This document shows positions 62,316-64,000 of a stretch of 64,000 nucleotides of DNA, piece by piece. This DNA is from Methylomarinum sp. Ch1-1. GTDB lineage: Bacteria > Pseudomonadota > Gammaproteobacteria > Methylococcales > Methylomonadaceae. The notes beneath the pieces were generated by a model. It saw only the letters and a program-made list of their open reading frames with translations. It made no database searches and was not told where the DNA came from. Numbering within the stretch: position 1 is the first letter of the stretch; every line of letters begins with the position of its first letter. Location: assembly GCF_030717995.2 (NCBI RefSeq), contig NZ_CP157743.1, forward strand, positions 62,001 to 126,000. The letters run 5' to 3'. A program made the position numbers and the translations under genes.

Positions 62316-63443
62316 TTATTCATCCTTAAAGTGACGCTGAATTTCTTCGACACTGAACCGATTCTTCCTCAAGGCATCGACACATTGCCGGTCGAGCTTG
62401 ATTCCGGCCAGCTTTTGCAATAAGGCAAAGGCGTCATCATTACTCCAGGCATTCTTATAGGGGCGTTGCGTGGTCAAAGCATCGAAGATATCGGCGACGG
62501 CGACAATGCGCGACTCAATAGGAATTTCATCGGCGACCAACCCTTCCGGATAACCGCTGCCATCCATCGCCTCGTGGTGATGCTCGGCGATATTGCGAAT
62601 CATATCGATATGGTGAAATTGACTGAGATGGTAATTTTCCAATAAATCATCGATGATTTCCCGCCCCTTACTGGCATGAGTTTTCATCACCTCGAACTCT
62701 TCTTCGCTCAACTTGCCCGGCTTTAGCAGGATTTGATCGGGAATGGCGATCTTGCCGACATCGTGCAACGGCGAAAATAAGAAAATATTTTCGATAAACT
62801 GATCATCAAAGCCCATAGTTTCGGCCAGTTCGACGGCGATAATGCGCGCGTAATGAGACATCCGGGCAATATGACCGCCGGTTTCCGGATCGCGTTGATT
62901 GGTGATGCTCAGCGCGGAACGCACCGTCGCGGTCAGGGTTTGGGCATGAGACCATTCGTTGACAACCAGCAGCATGATTAAATGGCTGCAAATATCCAGC
63001 TCAGTCAGCACCCGCTCCTGGAATACATTTTTCTGAAATGAATTGTAAAACACGAAACCGTAAAATTGGCCTTCATGCAAAATCGGATGGGTATAGCTGG
63101 AACGATATCCACGCTCGGAAAGGCGTTGGGTATATTCATGCCCGCCTCGATCAAATACCGCCAGATCGTTGATGACCCTGGGCCTTTTCTTCCGCAAGAT
63201 CTCGAGCAGTGAATGAGCCTCATGCAGTTTGGCCTGGTAATGAAGCAAGGGACTGGTGTCCTTGCTGCTGTAAGCCAGCGTTTTCAGCATATCGGTATCG
63301 GGATCGTAAACAACCACGGCGATCCTATCTATAAACGGAAAATGGTCCAGCAACGTATTTCTGAGATTATCCAATTTCTCGGACAACGACAGTTTTTGGT
63401 TGAGCATTTCCAGCTGATCGATGTGACTGAATAGATTAGGCAT
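62316..63443 (-). CDS. GAF-HD-GYP c-di-GMP phosphodiesterase-like protein
   Basis: This 375-residue protein has an N-terminal GAF-like domain (about 20-165) and an HD-GYP domain (about 175-370). Key motifs are SITNQRDPETGGHIARMSHY, the HD pair in LHDVGKIAIPDQIL, HHEAMDGSGYPEG (the HHExxDGxGYP signature) and RIVAVADIFDALTTQRPY. HD-GYP enzymes hydrolyse c-di-GMP. No membrane segment or receiver is present, so a small ligand may act through the GAF domain. It fits with the c-di-GMP-dependent pga and lapDG systems in the window. Confidence 0.9.
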   Translation of the reverse strand: MPNLFSHIDQLEMLNQKLSLSEKLDNLRNTLLDHFPFIDRIAVVVYDPDTDMLKTLAYSSKDTSPLLHYQAKLHEAHSLLEILRKKRPRVINDLAVFDRGGHEYTQRLSERGYRSSYTHPILHEGQFYGFVFYNSFQKNVFQERVLTELDICSHLIMLLVVNEWSHAQTLTATVRSALSITNQRDPETGGHIARMSHYARIIAVELAETMGFDDQFIENIFLFSPLHDVGKIAIPDQILLKPGKLSEEEFEVMKTHASKGREIIDDLLENYHLSQFHHIDMIRNIAEHHHEAMDGSGYPEGLVADEIPIESRIVAVADIFDALTTQRPYKNAWSNDDAFALLQKLAGIKLDRQCVDALRKNRFSVEEIQRHFKDE

Positions 63444-63654
63444 GATAAACGGCGTTTGCTTAGTTCATTACCGACTATTATAGCGCATGGCGACCACAGG
63501 CTCGCCTATCGTCTTATTCCGACAGGCAGCAAATTTTATATAACACAAAATTATATAACACAAAACGCCGGCCCGGCATTTTGACAATTTCTGCAACGAT
63601 CTCAAAACAACAGTAGAATATAACCCTATTATCATCCTAATCCGGAGCTTAGCA

Positions 63655-64000
63655 TTGGAAAATTTTACGCCTTATTCCGCGCTGCTGGGCGGAGCGTTAA
63701 TCGGTCTCAGCGCGATTATCTTATTGCTGTTCAACGGCCGCATTGCCGGCATCAGCGGCATCATGAACGGCGTGTTTAAATCGCCACGCGATGAAGTCAG
63801 TTGGCGTTCGTTGTTTTTGGCCGGCTTGATTATCGGCGCCCTGTTATTTCAATGGATCGCCCCTGGTTTTGTCAGCCCTAGAGCAGGCTATCCATTATGG
63901 CTGGTGGCCCTCGGCGGCTTTCTGGTCGGCATCGGCACTCGCCTCGGCGGCGGCTGCACCAGCGGCCACGGCATTTGCGGCATCGCCAATCTGTCGCTGC
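63655..64000 (+). CDS. YeeE/YedE-family transporter, N-terminal part (runs off window)
   Basis: The visible 115 codons give a membrane protein with YSALLGGALIGLSAIILLLF, NGRIAGISGIMNGVF and LGGFLVGIGTRLGGGCTSGH-GICGIANLS. The Cys-containing GGGCTSGHG motif is the signature of YeeE/YedE (DUF395) proteins, which take up thiosulfate or related sulfur compounds. The start is a TTG at 63655 behind GGAG. A second half-gene usually follows, outside the window. Confidence 0.9.
   Translation, partial: MENFTPYSALLGGALIGLSAIILLLFNGRIAGISGIMNGVFKSPRDEVSWRSLFLAGLIIGALLFQWIAPGFVSPRAGYPLWLVALGGFLVGIGTRLGGGCTSGHGICGIANLSL

Overview
The window reads as a chromosomal segment of a gammaproteobacterium. Housekeeping genes (ffh next to ypjD, tex, sbcC, aas/lplT, nif3-family, tRNA-Asp) are gammaproteobacterial in type. 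The surface and regulatory genes (pgaABCD, a LapD/LapG pair, polar-type flagellin genes, a TIGR04073 exosortase-associated protein) would fit a methanotroph-like member such as Methylococcales. No methane-oxidation gene is present, so that placement is inference.

Layout. 1-1.5 kb: start of ffh and the divergent ypjD. 1.5-8 kb: flagellar filament block on the minus strand (two near-identical flagellins, flaG, fliD, fliS, fliT); one flagellin has a sigma54 promoter and the other a sigma28 promoter. 8-27.3 kb: a long minus-strand glycan island. It starts with rfbF-rfbG, then an antitoxin and a PemK-type toxin fused in frame to the RfbH/E1 dehydrase, an RmlC-like epimerase, an SDR, an FkbM methyltransferase, two radical SAM enzymes, a GT4, a second FkbM protein and a 29-residue Cys-rich peptide coupled by an ATGA overlap. 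It ends with a 2,658-residue protein of about nine methyltransferase and glycosyltransferase modules, next to the flagellins. The likely job is to make and assemble an unusual CDP-deoxysugar glycan, perhaps on the filament.

27.8-30.7 kb: a metallo-beta-lactamase/beta-CASP gene cut by a complete 1,433-bp insertion sequence with 9-bp target duplications; its 3' remnant also carries a frameshift. 31.1-33.7 kb: lapD-lapG, a c-di-GMP-controlled periplasmic protease pair. 33.7-34.75 kb: a graveyard of repeats, a second MBL fragment and an IS256-type fragment. 34.76-41.1 kb: pgaABCD for poly-GlcNAc, whose promoter appears split by an IS5-type element (41145-41996). 42-42.5 kb: degenerate mobile elements and a TolC-family tail.

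42.5-50.3 kb: two divergent related regulators, tex, a TIGR04073 protein and sbcC. 50.5-54.7 kb: aas and lplT with a NYN-LOTUS gene between them. 54.7-60.1 kb: MFS/TetR pair, NUDIX, Nif3-family protein, tRNA-Asp, hydrolase, methyltransferase and a YjdF-like membrane protein. 60.2-60.9 kb: a palindrome, a 48-bp tandem repeat and a 166-bp MITE whose ends and target duplication size match the insertion sequence at 27967. 61-64 kb: cytochrome b561-like protein, a small membrane protein, an HD-GYP protein and the start of a YeeE/YedE protein.

Biofilm and motility recur: poly-GlcNAc synthesis, LapDG and an HD-GYP protein are all c-di-GMP-linked systems and sit beside the flagellar and glycan genes.
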